DNA of 64,000 nucleotides, from contig NZ_JSYZ01000003.1 of assembly GCF_001293465.1 (NCBI RefSeq), forward strand, positions 281,901 to 345,900. Reading direction: 5' to 3'. The notes under the pieces are model-generated. The model saw only the letters and a program-made list of their open reading frames with translations, was not told the DNA's origin and made no database searches. Numbering within the stretch: position 1 is the first letter of the stretch; every line of letters starts with the position of its first letter. The position numbers and the translations under genes are program-made. Shown one piece after another: positions 38,799-49,888 of the stretch. Origin of the DNA: Pseudomonas asplenii (lineage in GTDB: Bacteria > Pseudomonadota > Gammaproteobacteria > Pseudomonadales > Pseudomonadaceae).

Positions 38799-39131
38799 AC
38801 TGGGCAGCCTGAATGGCTGTTCCACGCTGATGAAGAAGGCGCTCCTTGTGAGCGCCTTTTTTGTGGGCGCAAGGTTGGCCGGCGTCAGGGCGGGGGCGTG
38901 GCGACTGCTATTCTTGAAGTGATACCAGGTCTTCGTAAGAGCCTTTCGAGAAAAAGTGTAGACATTTTTCATCTCGATTGTGAACAGTTTGCGCCTTGTA
39001 TTCCGTGGCTCTTGGGCCAAAGTCGTAGGTTGCGACCCTTGACACGGGTGACCGGTCAGTCTTGTGAGGACTTTGCGACACGCGTATCCTCGGCGGTCCG
39101 TCTGTCCCACAGTAAAAAGCGGAATGCCCAC
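38790..39131 (+). other. rpmE-maeB intergenic region
   Basis: 342 bases. The first 75 hold the rpmE terminators; the rest is the maeB leader. An open frame runs into maeB from 38898 but its N-terminus does not match the family. No clean promoter assigned. Confidence 0.5.
38837..38863 (+). terminator. Second intrinsic terminator after rpmE
   Basis: AAGGCGCT (38837-38844) pairs with AGCGCCTT (38852-38859) around a 7-base loop and is followed by TTTT. Strong classical terminator, 48 bases after the rpmE stop. Confidence 0.85.
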
Positions 39132-40400
39132 ATGTCAGATTTGAAAACTGCCGCTCTCGAATATCATGCCAATCCTCGTCCGGGGAAGCTGAGCGTCGAG
39201 CTCACCAAAGCCACCGCCACCGCCCGCGACCTGTCGCTGGCCTACAGCCCTGGAGTTGCCGAGCCCGTACGTGAAATCGGCCGCGATCCCGAACTGGCCT
39301 ACAAGTATACTGGCAAGGGCAACCTGGTTGCGGTCATTTCCGATGGCACCGCGATCCTCGGCCTGGGTAACCTCGGCCCATTGGCCTCCAAGCCGGTCAT
39401 GGAAGGCAAGGGCGTACTGTTCAAGCGTTTCGCCGGTATCGACGTGTTCGACATCGAAGTCGACTCGGAAAGCCCACAAGCCTTCATCGACACCGTCAAG
39501 CGCATCTCCATCACCTTCGGTGGCATCAACCTGGAAGACATCAAGGCACCCGAGTGCTTCGAGATCGAGCGCGCCCTGATCGAGCAGTGCGACATCCCGG
39601 TGTTCCACGATGACCAGCACGGTACCGCAATCGTTACCGCGGCCGGCATGATCAACGCCCTGGAAATCGCCGGCAAGACCCTGCCGGAAGCGAAGATCGT
39701 CTGCCTGGGCGCCGGCGCTGCCGCGATCTCCTGCATGAAGCTGCTGGTCAGCATGGGTGCGAAGATCGAGAACATCTACATGATCGACCGTAGCGGCGTG
39801 ATCCATTCCGGCCGTGACGACCTGAACCAGTACAAGGCGGTCTTCGCCCACGCGACCGACAAGCGCACCCTGGCCGATGCCCTGGAAGGCGCTGACGTGT
39901 TCGTCGGTCTGTCCGGCCCGAACCTGCTGAGCGCTGAAGGCCTGAAGTCCATGGCGGCCAACCCGATCGTGTTCGCCTGTTCGAACCCGGATCCGGAAAT
40001 CGCCCCGGCGCTGGCCCATGCCACCCGTAGCGACGTGATCATGGCCACCGGTCGTTCGGACTTCCCGAACCAGGTCAACAACGTGCTGGGCTTCCCGTTC
40101 ATCTTCCGTGGTGCCCTGGACGTTCGCGCCAAGCGCATCAACGAGGAAATGAAAATCGCCGCAGCCAACGCCCTGAAGGATCTGGCCAAGCTGCCGGTGC
40201 CGAAGGAAGTGTGCGAGGCCTATGGTGTTGACTCGCTGGCATTCGGTCGTGAGTACATCATTCCGAAGCCGCTGGATGCCCGTCTGATCACCGTGATCTC
40301 CGATGCCGTGGCCAAGGCCGCGATCGAGACCGGCGTGGCGACCCTGCCGTATCCGAAGCACTACCCGCTGAAAAGCGTGGATGACGTGTTCAACGGCTAA
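39132..40400 (+). CDS. maeB: NADP-dependent malic enzyme, short form
   Basis: Decarboxylates malate to pyruvate, making NADPH and feeding gluconeogenesis and fatty-acid supply. 422 aa, only the malic-enzyme part, without the C-terminal phosphotransacetylase domain of E. coli MaeB. Conserved: [38 protein letters not shown] with the metal ligands, and the nucleotide loop [11 protein letters not shown]. Start [12 protein letters not shown] agrees with the family; ribosome site weak. Confidence 0.95.
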   Translation: MSDLKTAALEYHANPRPGKLSVELTKATATARDLSLAYSPGVAEPVREIGRDPELAYKYTGKGNLVAVISDGTAILGLGNLGPLASKPVMEGKGVLFKRFAGIDVFDIEVDSESPQAFIDTVKRISITFGGINLEDIKAPECFEIERALIEQCDIPVFHDDQHGTAIVTAAGMINALEIAGKTLPEAKIVCLGAGAAAISCMKLLVSMGAKIENIYMIDRSGVIHSGRDDLNQYKAVFAHATDKRTLADALEGADVFVGLSGPNLLSAEGLKSMAANPIVFACSNPDPEIAPALAHATRSDVIMATGRSDFPNQVNNVLGFPFIFRGALDVRAKRINEEMKIAAANALKDLAKLPVPKEVCEAYGVDSLAFGREYIIPKPLDARLITVISDAVAKAAIETGVATLPYPKHYPLKSVDDVFNG

Positions 40401-40419
40401 GCCGCTGTAGCGTCGAATG

Positions 40420-40455
40420 AAAAGCCCCGGCTCGGATGAGTCGGGGCTTTTTTGT
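40420..40455 (+). terminator. Intrinsic terminator after maeB
   Basis: AAAAGCCCCG (from 40420) pairs with CGGGGCTTTT (40442-40451) around a loop of about 12 bases, then a T-run. Confidence 0.85.
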
Positions 40456-40491
40456 TCGTGGTCGGGATAAGCGTGAGAGTTGCGCAGGCCA

Positions 40492-40579
40492 TTCGCGGGC
40501 AAGCCACGCTCCTACAGGCCTGTGCTGCACACGGGGGCGTGTACGACACGAAACTGTAGGAGCCGGGCTTGCCCGCGAA
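40492..40579. repeat. REP doublet between maeB and ponA
   Basis: Inverted pair TTCGCGGGCAAGCCACGCTC... (40492-40517) and its near complement ending TTGCCCGCGAA (40554-40579), TTCGCGG ends outward. Same type and arrangement as the pair at 36085. It lies between two convergent genes. Confidence 0.8.
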
Positions 40580-40604
40580 GGCAGCGCCGCGGTTTTGTCC
40601 CAGA

Positions 40605-43040
40605 TCAGAACAGGTCGATCGGTGCCGACTCGTCCGCCGGCAGCGGGCTGCCGGGGGCACTGCCACCCGTGCCCAGCTCATTGACCGATGGCGGCGTGTC
40701 CTCGCTCTTGAACAGCTCGAAGTAGGCGTTCGGCGTGCCCGGTACCGCTGCACGGCCGCTGACCGGGTCGACCCGCAGGCTGAGGATACCTTCCGGCTCG
40801 GCCTGGGTGTGTGGCGGCTTGTCCTTGAGCGCGGCACCCATGTAGTCCATCCAGATCGGCAGCGCCACCGTGCCGCCGAACTCGCGGCGGCCAAGGCTTT
40901 CCGGCTGGTCGAAGCCGGTCCAGACCGTGGTCACGTAGTCGGCGTTGTAGCCGCTGAACCAGGCATCCTTGGATTCGTTGGTGGTACCGGTCTTGCCCGC
41001 CAGGTCGCTGCGGCCCAGGGCCAGGGCGCGGCGGCCGGTGCCGAGCTTGATCACGTCCTCGAGCATGCTGTTGAGGATGTAGGTGGTGCGTCCGTCGACG
41101 ATACGCTCGGCGACCGCCGGTGCCTGGGCGGCAGGCGCCGGTCCTTCGCTGGTGCCGTTGATGGTGAAGGTCGAATGGCTCGGTGCGGCGATACCGCTGC
41201 TGGCCGCCATGCCGGTGGGTACGCTCGGCGGGTTGGCGACGAACAGGGTCTCGCCGTTGCGGCTTTCGATCTTGTCGATCAGGTATGGCGTGATCTTGTA
41301 GCCGCCGTTGGCAAAGGTGCTCCAGCCGGTGGCGATTTCCATCGGCGTCAGGGTCGCGGTACCCAGGGCCAGGGACAGGTTGCGCGGCAGGTCCTGCTTG
41401 TTGAAGCCGAACCGGGCGATGTAGTCGATGGTCTTGTCGACGCCCAGGCTCTGCAGCAGGCGGATCGAGACCAGGTTGCGCGACTTGTACAGCGCTTCGC
41501 GCAGGCGGATCGGGCCGAGGAAGGTGTTGGTGTCGTTCTTCGGCCGCCAGACCTTGTCCAGGTATTCGTCGACGAACACGATCGGCGCGTCGTTGACCAG
41601 GCTGGCCGGGGTGTAGCCGTTGTCCAGGGCTGCGCTGTAGATGAACGGCTTGAAGCTCGAACCCGGCTGGCGCTTGGCCTGCATGGCGCGGTTGTAGTTG
41701 CTCTGCTCGAAGGCGAAGCCGCCGACCAGGGCGCGAATGGCGCCGTTCTGCGGGTCGAGCGAGACCAGCGCGCTCTGTGCGGCCGGGATCTGGCTGAACT
41801 TGAGGCTGTTGTCGGCCTGGCGCTGCACGCGGATCAGGTCGCCGACCTGGGCGACGTCGGCAGGTTGTTTCGGTGCCGCGCCGATGCTGTTGGTGTTCAG
41901 GTAGGGGCGGGCCCACTTCATGGTGTCCCAGGCCACGCTCTCGATGCCGTTGCGGGTCAATACGTGCAGGGCGTTCTTGTCCACCTGGGTAACAATCGCC
42001 GGCTCAAGCCCGCTGATGGTGCGCTGCTTGCTCAGCTCGAGGTTCCAGGCCTCGCGGGTCTTGCCCGGCAGGCGCGACTCGGGGCCGCGGTAGCCGTGGC
42101 GCTGGTCGTAGGTGATCAGGCCTTCCTGAACCGCATGGTTGGCCAGTTCCTGCAGGTTGCTCGGTACCGTGGTGGTGACGCGGAAACCTTCGGTGTAGGC
42201 GTCGCTGCCGTAGCGGCCGACCATTTCGGCGCGGGCCATCTCGGCGATGTACGGCGCGTTCACTTCCGGTGTCGGCACGTGGTAGCTGGCGTTCATCGGC
42301 TCGGCGAGAGCGGCCTGGTAGGCAGCCTCGTCGATCTTGCCCAGCTTGTACATGCGGCCGAGGATCCAGTCGCGGCGCTCCTTGGCCCGTACCGGGTTGG
42401 CCAGCGGGTTGAAGCGCGACGGTGCCTTGGGCAGGCCGGCGATCGTGGCCATCTGGGCCAGGCTGATGTCGCGGATCGACTTGCCGTAATAAACCTGCGA
42501 TGCGGCTTCGATACCGTAGGCACGGTTACCGAGGTAGATCTTGTTCACGTACAGCTCGAGGATTTCGTCCTTGGTCAGTTGCCGCTCGATCTGCAGGGCC
42601 AGGAGAATTTCATTGGTCTTGCGCGAGAAGCTACGCTCACTGGACAGGAAGAAGTTCTTCGCCACCTGCATGGTGATGGTGCTGCCGCCGGACTGGATAT
42701 GGCCGCTCTTGACCAGTTGGGTCGCGGCGCGCATCAGGCTGCTGGGGTCGACGCCATAGTGGTTGGCGAAGTTGTCGTCTTCGGCACTGAGCAGGGCGTT
42801 GATGAAGTTCGGGGGGATGTCGGCGAAGCGAATGGGAGAGCGACGCATTTCGCCAAATTCGGCTATCAGCTTGCCATCACTGGTGTAGACCCGCAGTGGA
42901 ATCTGCAACTGGATGCTTCGCAGGGCCTCCACGGACGGCAGGCCCGGACTAAGATAGAGAAACGCGCCGCTCAGGACGAGCAGCAGCCCGCAGAATATGG
43001 CGACGAAAGACCACCCGAAAAACTTCAGCAGACGAATCAA
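40605..43040 (-). CDS. ponA: Penicillin-binding protein 1A
   Basis: Bifunctional peptidoglycan synthase in the inner membrane. 811 aa: one N-terminal helix (about 8-30), glycosyltransferase family 51 domain (AEDDNFANHYGVD, QSGGSTITMQVAKNF), an OB-like insert, then transpeptidase motifs SSFK (in RQPGSSFKPF), SRN (YKSRNLVS) and KTG (AGKTGTTN). The start appears to be TTG at 43038-43040 (coding MIRLLKFFGWS); no ATG or GTG is available nearby in frame and the ribosome site is weak. Divergent from pilM, as in other pseudomonads. Confidence 0.95.
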   Translation of the reverse strand: MIRLLKFFGWSFVAIFCGLLLVLSGAFLYLSPGLPSVEALRSIQLQIPLRVYTSDGKLIAEFGEMRRSPIRFADIPPNFINALLSAEDDNFANHYGVDPSSLMRAATQLVKSGHIQSGGSTITMQVAKNFFLSSERSFSRKTNEILLALQIERQLTKDEILELYVNKIYLGNRAYGIEAASQVYYGKSIRDISLAQMATIAGLPKAPSRFNPLANPVRAKERRDWILGRMYKLGKIDEAAYQAALAEPMNASYHVPTPEVNAPYIAEMARAEMVGRYGSDAYTEGFRVTTTVPSNLQELANHAVQEGLITYDQRHGYRGPESRLPGKTREAWNLELSKQRTISGLEPAIVTQVDKNALHVLTRNGIESVAWDTMKWARPYLNTNSIGAAPKQPADVAQVGDLIRVQRQADNSLKFSQIPAAQSALVSLDPQNGAIRALVGGFAFEQSNYNRAMQAKRQPGSSFKPFIYSAALDNGYTPASLVNDAPIVFVDEYLDKVWRPKNDTNTFLGPIRLREALYKSRNLVSIRLLQSLGVDKTIDYIARFGFNKQDLPRNLSLALGTATLTPMEIATGWSTFANGGYKITPYLIDKIESRNGETLFVANPPSVPTGMAASSGIAAPSHSTFTINGTSEGPAPAAQAPAVAERIVDGRTTYILNSMLEDVIKLGTGRRALALGRSDLAGKTGTTNESKDAWFSGYNADYVTTVWTGFDQPESLGRREFGGTVALPIWMDYMGAALKDKPPHTQAEPEGILSLRVDPVSGRAAVPGTPNAYFELFKSEDTPPSVNELGTGGSAPGSPLPADESAPIDLF

Positions 43041-44307
<1,267 letters not shown>

Positions 44308-44308
<1 letters not shown>

Positions 44309-44874
44309 TGGCGCGGATCAACCTTCTGCCCTGGCGTGAACAACTGCGTGAAGAGCGACGCAAACGCTTCCTGACGGCCCTGGTCGGAGTGCTGGTGATT
44401 TCGGTCGGTATCGTCCTGATCGCCGACCAGTACATCAGCCATTCCATCGATCACCAGGTTGCACGCAATGCCTATGTGAGCAAGGAAATCGCCCAGCTCG
44501 ACTCGCGGATCAAGCAGATCAGCGACTTGAAAGCCCGTCGCCAGCAACTGATCGAACGCATGAAGATCATCCAGGACCTGCAGGGCAACCGCTCGATCAG
44601 CGGGCGGGTCTTCGATCAACTGACGCGGACTCTGCCCGATGGCGTGTATTTCACGGACGTGAAGATGACCGGTAAAACCATCGCGATCACCGGTGCGGCG
44701 GAGTCCAACAACCGTGTCTCGGACCTGATGCGCAATCTCGATGCCTCCGACTGGCTCGAGGCTCCCAGCCTGACCGAGGTCAAGGCGACCACCAGTGGCA
44801 CGGTGGATCAGGCCAACGTCTTCCAGTTGAGCGTGCGCCAGACCCAGCCTCCGGTTTCGGGGGCAGCCAAATGA
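44308..44874 (+). CDS. pilN: Type IV pilus assembly protein PilN
   Basis: 188-aa bitopic inner-membrane protein. The N-terminal INLLPWREQLREERR is the PilM-binding signature, followed by one helix (FLTALVGVLVISVGIVLIA), a coiled coil and a ferredoxin-like periplasmic domain. Overlaps pilM and pilO. Confidence 0.96.
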
Positions 44875-45494
44875 ATATTTCCGAACGGCTGGAGAGCCTG
44901 CGCAAGATCGACATCGCCGATCTCGACATGCAGAACATCGGCTCCTGGCCGGCTGCGGTCAAGGTGTTCTGTGGGGTGATTGTCGCGGTGTTGGTGCTGG
45001 CGTTGGGCTACGTGGTTTATATCCAGGACCTGACCGGGCAACTGGACCAGCAGCGGGCCAGCGAGGTCACTCTCAAGGAGCAGTTCGCGACCAAGGCGCA
45101 CCTGGCGGCGAACCTCGAGGCCTATACCCAGCAGATGCTCGACATGGAGGCCTCCTTCGGCGCACTGCTCAAGCAACTGCCCAGCGACACCGAAGTGCCG
45201 GGGCTGCTGGAAGACATCACGCGTACCGGGCTCGGCAGCGGACTGGAGTTCGAGGAGATCAAGCTGTTGCCGGAAGTGGCGCAGCAGTTCTATATCGAGC
45301 TGCCGATCCAGATCACCGTCACCGGCGCCTATCACGACCTGGCCACCTTCGTCAGCGGCGTGGCCAGCCTGCCGCGCATCGTCACCCTGCATGACTTCGA
45401 GATCAGGCCGGTGACCGAGGGCAACGGCAACAAGCTGCGCATGAACATTCTCGCCAAGACCTATCGCTACAACGACAAGGGGCTGCAGAAATGA
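44871..45494 (+). CDS. pilO: Type IV pilus assembly protein PilO
   Basis: 207-aa inner-membrane protein that pairs with PilN. Cytoplasmic N-terminus, one helix near 28-48 (VFCGVIVAVLVLALGYVVY), coiled coil and periplasmic ferredoxin-like fold. Overlaps pilN by 4 and pilP by 4 bases. Confidence 0.96.
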   Translation: MNISERLESLRKIDIADLDMQNIGSWPAAVKVFCGVIVAVLVLALGYVVYIQDLTGQLDQQRASEVTLKEQFATKAHLAANLEAYTQQMLDMEASFGALLKQLPSDTEVPGLLEDITRTGLGSGLEFEEIKLLPEVAQQFYIELPIQITVTGAYHDLATFVSGVASLPRIVTLHDFEIRPVTEGNGNKLRMNILAKTYRYNDKGLQK

Positions 45495-46018
45495 TCGGCT
45501 TGCGCGGGTTGTGCGTAGGGTTGCTGACCCTGTTGCTGGCCGGTTGTGGCGGTGGCAATGACTTCAGCGACCTGGATGCCTACATGCGCGAGGTGCGCGC
45601 GCGGCCGGCCGGCAACATCGAGCCGACGCCCAAGTTCCAGTCCTACGAAACGTTCACCTACAGCGCGGCGTCGCTGCGCAGTCCGTTCCAGCCGCCGGTC
45701 AAGATCGACCTGGTGAATCGCCAGAAGGGCTCGCGCGAGGTCAAGCCGGATCCGAACCGGACCAAACAATTCCTCGAAGGCTTCAACATCGAGCAGTTCG
45801 AGATGGTGGGCACCCTTTCCAACGCCAGCGGTACCTACGCCCTGTTGCGCGGGGCCGGTGGTGTTCATCGATTGAAGGTGGGCGATTACCTGGGACGCAA
45901 CGAGGGCCGTATCGTGGCCATCACCGATTCCCAGGTCGAAGTGATCGAGATCGTTCCGGACGGCGAAGGCGGCTGGCTGGAACGACCTCGCACCATCCCC
46001 TTGAAAGAGCACTCATAG
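45491..46018 (+). CDS. pilP: Type IV pilus lipoprotein PilP
   Basis: 175-aa inner-membrane lipoprotein that connects PilN/PilO to the secretin. The lipobox LLLAGC lies at about 14-19. The HR-like C-terminal domain has MVGTLSNASGTYALLRGAGGVHRLKVGDYLG. One-base overlap with a pilQ GTG. Confidence 0.96.
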   Translation: MIGLRGLCVGLLTLLLAGCGGGNDFSDLDAYMREVRARPAGNIEPTPKFQSYETFTYSAASLRSPFQPPVKIDLVNRQKGSREVKPDPNRTKQFLEGFNIEQFEMVGTLSNASGTYALLRGAGGVHRLKVGDYLGRNEGRIVAITDSQVEVIEIVPDGEGGWLERPRTIPLKEHS

Positions 46019-46029
46019 TGGAACTCGAT

Positions 46030-48105
46030 ATGAACAGGATCCTTTGCGCCCTCGGCCTTTCGCTATGGATGGCGGTGGTGTCGCCGATGGTGTTCGCTGC
46101 CAATCTCAAGACCCTCGACGTGGCGGCGCTGCCTGGGGATCGGGTCGAGATCAAGCTGGCCTTCGACAGCGCTCCCCCGGCTCCGCACGGCTATACCACC
46201 GAGCAGCCGGCGCGGATTGCCCTGGACCTGACCGGGGTGGCCAGCCAGCTGACCGCCCGGACTCGCGACCTGGGCGTGGGCAACGCGCGCAGCGTGACCG
46301 TGGTCGAGGCCAAGGATCGCACCCGGCTGATCATCAACCTGACCAAACTGGCGCCCTACAGCACCCGGATCGATGGCAACAACCTGTTCGTGGTGGTCGG
46401 CCAGGGCGCGGCGCCCGCGGTTGCCAGTCCGGCGGCCGGCAGCCGGCCGGTGGCTGCCGCCGCGCAACCGGCGCGGCTGGCGCCCAAGGCCTATGCGCCG
46501 GTGGGCAAGGCCATTCGCAGCGTCGACTTCCAGCGTGGCGAGCAGGGCGAAGGCAATGTGGTCATCGAGCTTTCCGATCCTTCCATCAGCCCGGATATCC
46601 AGGAAAAGGGCGGCAAGATCAGCGTGGACTTCCCGCGCACCCAATTGCCGGAGTCCCTGCGCGTGCGCCTGGACGTGAAGGACTTCGCCACGCCGGTGCA
46701 GTACGTCAATGCCACGGCTGGCGCCGACCGCGCGAGCATTTCCATCGAGCCGGGTGGTGCCTTCGATTATTCGACCTACCAGACCGACAACAAGCTGACC
46801 ATCAGTGTCCGTCCGCTGACCGTCGATGACATTCAGCGACGCAACGCCGAGCGTTTTGTCTACAGCGGCGAAAAGCTTTCGCTGAACTTCCAGGACATCG
46901 ACGTCCGTTCGGTGCTGCAACTGATCGCCGACTTCACCAACCTGAACCTGGTGGCCAGCGACACGGTGCAGGGCGGGATCACCCTGCGCCTGCAGAACGT
47001 GCCGTGGGACCAGGCGCTGGACCTGGTGCTCAAGACCAAGGGCCTGGACAAGCGCAAGATCGGCAACGTACTGCTGGTGGCGCCGGCGGACGAGATCGCC
47101 GCGCGTGAGCGCCAGGAACTCGAGTCGCAGAAGCAGATCGCCGAACTGGCGCCGCTGCGCCGCGAGCTGCTGCAGGTCAACTATGCCAAGGCCGCGGATA
47201 TCGCCAAGCTGTTCCAGTCGGTGACCAGCGCCGAGAGCAAGGGCGACGAGCGTGGCTCGATCACCGTGGACGAGCGTACCAACAACATCATTGCCTACCA
47301 GACCCAGGAGCGCCTCGACGAATTGCGGCGGATCGTTGCGCAGTTGGACATCCCGGTGCGCCAGGTGATGATCGAGGCGCGTATCGTCGAAGCCAACGTC
47401 GGCTACGACAAGCAACTGGGTGCTCGCTGGGGCGGCAGCATTTCCGGTGGCAACTGGAAGACCAATGGCGGTTCGCCGACCCTGAGCCGGCTGACCGGCC
47501 AGAGCGCCAGCACACCGTTCGTCGACCTGGGTGCGACTTCGGCGACCTCCGGTATCGGTATCGGCTTCGTCACCGACAACACCATTCTCGACCTGGAACT
47601 GAGCGCGATGGAGAAGACCGGCAACGGTGAGGTCGTGTCGCAGCCCAAGGTGGTCACGTCCGACAAGGAAACCGCGAAGATCCTCAAGGGCACGGAAATC
47701 CCGTACCAGGAATCGAGTTCCAGCGGTGCCACCTCGGTGTCCTTCAAGGAGGCGTCGCTGTCGCTGGAGGTCACGCCGCAGATCACTCCGGACAACCGGA
47801 TCATCATGGAAGTGAAGGTCACCAAGGATGAGCCGGACTACCAGAACGTGCTCAACAACGTACCGCCGATCAAGAAGAACGAAGTCAACGCCAAGGTGCT
47901 GGTCAACGACGGTGAGACCGTGGTGATCGGCGGCGTATTCTCCAATACTCAGAGCAAAACCGAAGAGAAGGTGCCATTTCTGGGCGATGTGCCGTATGTT
48001 GGGCGCCTTTTCCGTCGGGACATCGTCTCGGAAGCAAAATCCGAGCTGCTGGTATTCCTGACTCCGCGTATCATGAATAACCAGGCGATTGCTGTGAGTC
48101 GTTGA
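46030..48105 (+). CDS. pilQ: Type IV pilus secretin PilQ
   Basis: Outer-membrane gate for the pilus fibre. About 691 aa from ATG 46030 ([10 protein letters not shown] then a signal peptide ending VFAAN), the N-terminus seen in orthologues; a GTG at 46018 overlapping the pilP stop would add four residues. Two AMIN domains (peptidoglycan binding), N0/STN ([19 protein letters not shown]), N1, and the secretin domain ending [16 protein letters not shown] and [10 protein letters not shown]. Confidence 0.96.
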   Translation: MNRILCALGLSLWMAVVSPMVFAANLKTLDVAALPGDRVEIKLAFDSAPPAPHGYTTEQPARIALDLTGVASQLTARTRDLGVGNARSVTVVEAKDRTRLIINLTKLAPYSTRIDGNNLFVVVGQGAAPAVASPAAGSRPVAAAAQPARLAPKAYAPVGKAIRSVDFQRGEQGEGNVVIELSDPSISPDIQEKGGKISVDFPRTQLPESLRVRLDVKDFATPVQYVNATAGADRASISIEPGGAFDYSTYQTDNKLTISVRPLTVDDIQRRNAERFVYSGEKLSLNFQDIDVRSVLQLIADFTNLNLVASDTVQGGITLRLQNVPWDQALDLVLKTKGLDKRKIGNVLLVAPADEIAARERQELESQKQIAELAPLRRELLQVNYAKAADIAKLFQSVTSAESKGDERGSITVDERTNNIIAYQTQERLDELRRIVAQLDIPVRQVMIEARIVEANVGYDKQLGARWGGSISGGNWKTNGGSPTLSRLTGQSASTPFVDLGATSATSGIGIGFVTDNTILDLELSAMEKTGNGEVVSQPKVVTSDKETAKILKGTEIPYQESSSSGATSVSFKEASLSLEVTPQITPDNRIIMEVKVTKDEPDYQNVLNNVPPIKKNEVNAKVLVNDGETVVIGGVFSNTQSKTEEKVPFLGDVPYVGRLFRRDIVSEAKSELLVFLTPRIMNNQAIAVSR

Positions 48106-48109
48106 TTCT

Positions 48110-48628
48110 GTGCGAAATTTGATTCTTGTTGGGCCTATGGGTGCTGGAAAGAGCACCATAGGTCGTTTGCTGGCCAAAGAGTTGCGTCTGCCGTTCAAGG
48201 ATTCCGACAAGGAAATTGAATTGCGCACCGGCGCGAATATCCCGTGGATCTTCGACAAGGAAGGCGAGCCAGGCTTCCGTGATCGCGAGCAGGCCATGAT
48301 CGCCGAGTTGTGTGCCAGCGATGGCGTGGTGCTGGCGACGGGCGGTGGCGCGGTGATGCGCGATGAAAACCGCCAGGCACTGCATGCCGGCGGCCGGGTG
48401 GTCTACCTGCATGCCTCGGTGGAGCAGCAGGTCGGGCGTACCGCCCGCGACCGCAACCGGCCGCTGCTGCGTACCGCCGACCCGGCGAAGACCCTGCGCG
48501 ACCTGCTGGCGATCCGTGACCCGCTGTATCGGGAAATCGCCGATCTGGTGGTGGAAACCGATGAGCGGCCACCACGCATGGTCGTACTGGACATCCTGGA
48601 GCGCTTGCAGCAGCTACCTCCCCGTTAA
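48110..48628 (+). CDS. aroK: Shikimate kinase
   Basis: Phosphorylates shikimate in aromatic amino acid synthesis. 172 aa from GTG, four bases after the pilQ stop. P-loop GPMGAGKST at 8-16, DSDKEIE (substrate Asp), FRDREQ, and GGGAVM. The ribosome site lies inside the end of pilQ and is weak, suggesting coupling. Confidence 0.97.
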   Translation: MRNLILVGPMGAGKSTIGRLLAKELRLPFKDSDKEIELRTGANIPWIFDKEGEPGFRDREQAMIAELCASDGVVLATGGGAVMRDENRQALHAGGRVVYLHASVEQQVGRTARDRNRPLLRTADPAKTLRDLLAIRDPLYREIADLVVETDERPPRMVVLDILERLQQLPPR

Positions 48629-48777
48629 AGCAGGCGAGGAAATGCGCTATTCTCGACGCCCGCCATGCCCGCCCGCGGTCATGGCTCAAGGCCATCGGGC
48701 CGCGCCGGAAACGGACGCCGCCAACAATCGTTAATCCTGGGACTGGACGCCCGCGTCCATCTTCACTGTGGGGACAC

Positions 48778-49878
48778 ATGCAGACACTTAAGGTCGATCT
48801 TGGCGAGCGTAGCTACCCGATTCACATTGGCGAGGGGTTGCTGGACCAGCCCGAGCTACTGACGCCGTACATTGCCGGTCGGCAAGTCGCAATCGTCTCC
48901 AACGAAACCGTCGCGCCGCTCTATCTCGAGCGCCTGACTCGCAGCCTGGCGGCCTATTCGGTGACCTCGGTGGTGCTGCCCGACGGCGAAGCCTTCAAGA
49001 ACTGGGAAACCCTGCAACTGATCTTCGACGGCCTGCTGAAAGCCCGTCACGATCGCCGCACCACCCTCATCGCCCTGGGTGGCGGGGTAATCGGTGACAT
49101 GGCCGGTTTCGCCGCGGCCTGTTATCAGCGCGGGGTGGACTTTATCCAGGTTCCGACTACCTTGTTGTCGCAGGTCGATTCGTCGGTGGGCGGCAAGACC
49201 GGTATCAACCATCCGCTGGGCAAGAACATGGTGGGTGCGTTCTATCAGCCGAATGCGGTGCTGATCGATACCGCGAGCCTCAGGACGTTGCCGGCCCGGG
49301 AACTGTCGGCGGGCCTGGCGGAGGTCATCAAGTACGGGCTCATCTGCGACGAGCCATTCCTGACCTGGCTGGAGGAGCATGTCGATGCCCTGCGTAGCCT
49401 GGACCAGGCGGCCCTGACCGTGGCCATCGAGCGTTCCTGCGCGGCCAAGGCGGCCGTGGTCGGTGCCGATGAGCGCGAGTCCGGCGTGCGTGCCACGCTC
49501 AACCTCGGGCACACCTTTGGCCATGCCATCGAAACCCACATGGGCTATGGCGTCTGGCTGCACGGTGAAGCGGTGGCGGCGGGCACGGTCATGGCGCTGG
49601 AAATGTCGGCGCGCCTGGGCTGGATCACCGAGGCCGAGCGCGATCGCGGTATTCGCCTGTTCCAGCGCGCAGGCTTGCCGGTCATTCCCCCGGAGGAAAT
49701 GACCGAAGCCGATTTTCTCGAACACATGGCAGTTGACAAGAAAGTGATCGACGGTCGCATGCGCCTGGTGCTGTTGCGCCGCATGGGCGAAGCCGTAGTG
49801 ACCGACGATTATCCGAAAGAGGTTCTACAGGCCACGCTGGGGGCGGACTACCGCGCCTTGGCTCAGCTTAAAGGTTGA
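48778..49878 (+). CDS. aroB: 3-dehydroquinate synthase
   Basis: Second step of the shikimate pathway, NAD- and metal-dependent. 366 aa. [19 protein letters not shown] motif, [14 protein letters not shown], and the zinc ligands in [18 protein letters not shown] and LHGEAVAAG. Lies 149 bases after aroK. Confidence 0.98.
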   Translation: MQTLKVDLGERSYPIHIGEGLLDQPELLTPYIAGRQVAIVSNETVAPLYLERLTRSLAAYSVTSVVLPDGEAFKNWETLQLIFDGLLKARHDRRTTLIALGGGVIGDMAGFAAACYQRGVDFIQVPTTLLSQVDSSVGGKTGINHPLGKNMVGAFYQPNAVLIDTASLRTLPARELSAGLAEVIKYGLICDEPFLTWLEEHVDALRSLDQAALTVAIERSCAAKAAVVGADERESGVRATLNLGHTFGHAIETHMGYGVWLHGEAVAAGTVMALEMSARLGWITEAERDRGIRLFQRAGLPVIPPEEMTEADFLEHMAVDKKVIDGRMRLVLLRRMGEAVVTDDYPKEVLQATLGADYRALAQLKG

Positions 49879-49888
49879 TTAGATTCCG

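Noticed and set aside
46063..48297. 744-codon antisense open frame over pilQ
   Set aside because: Shadow of pilQ; no domain and no ribosome site.
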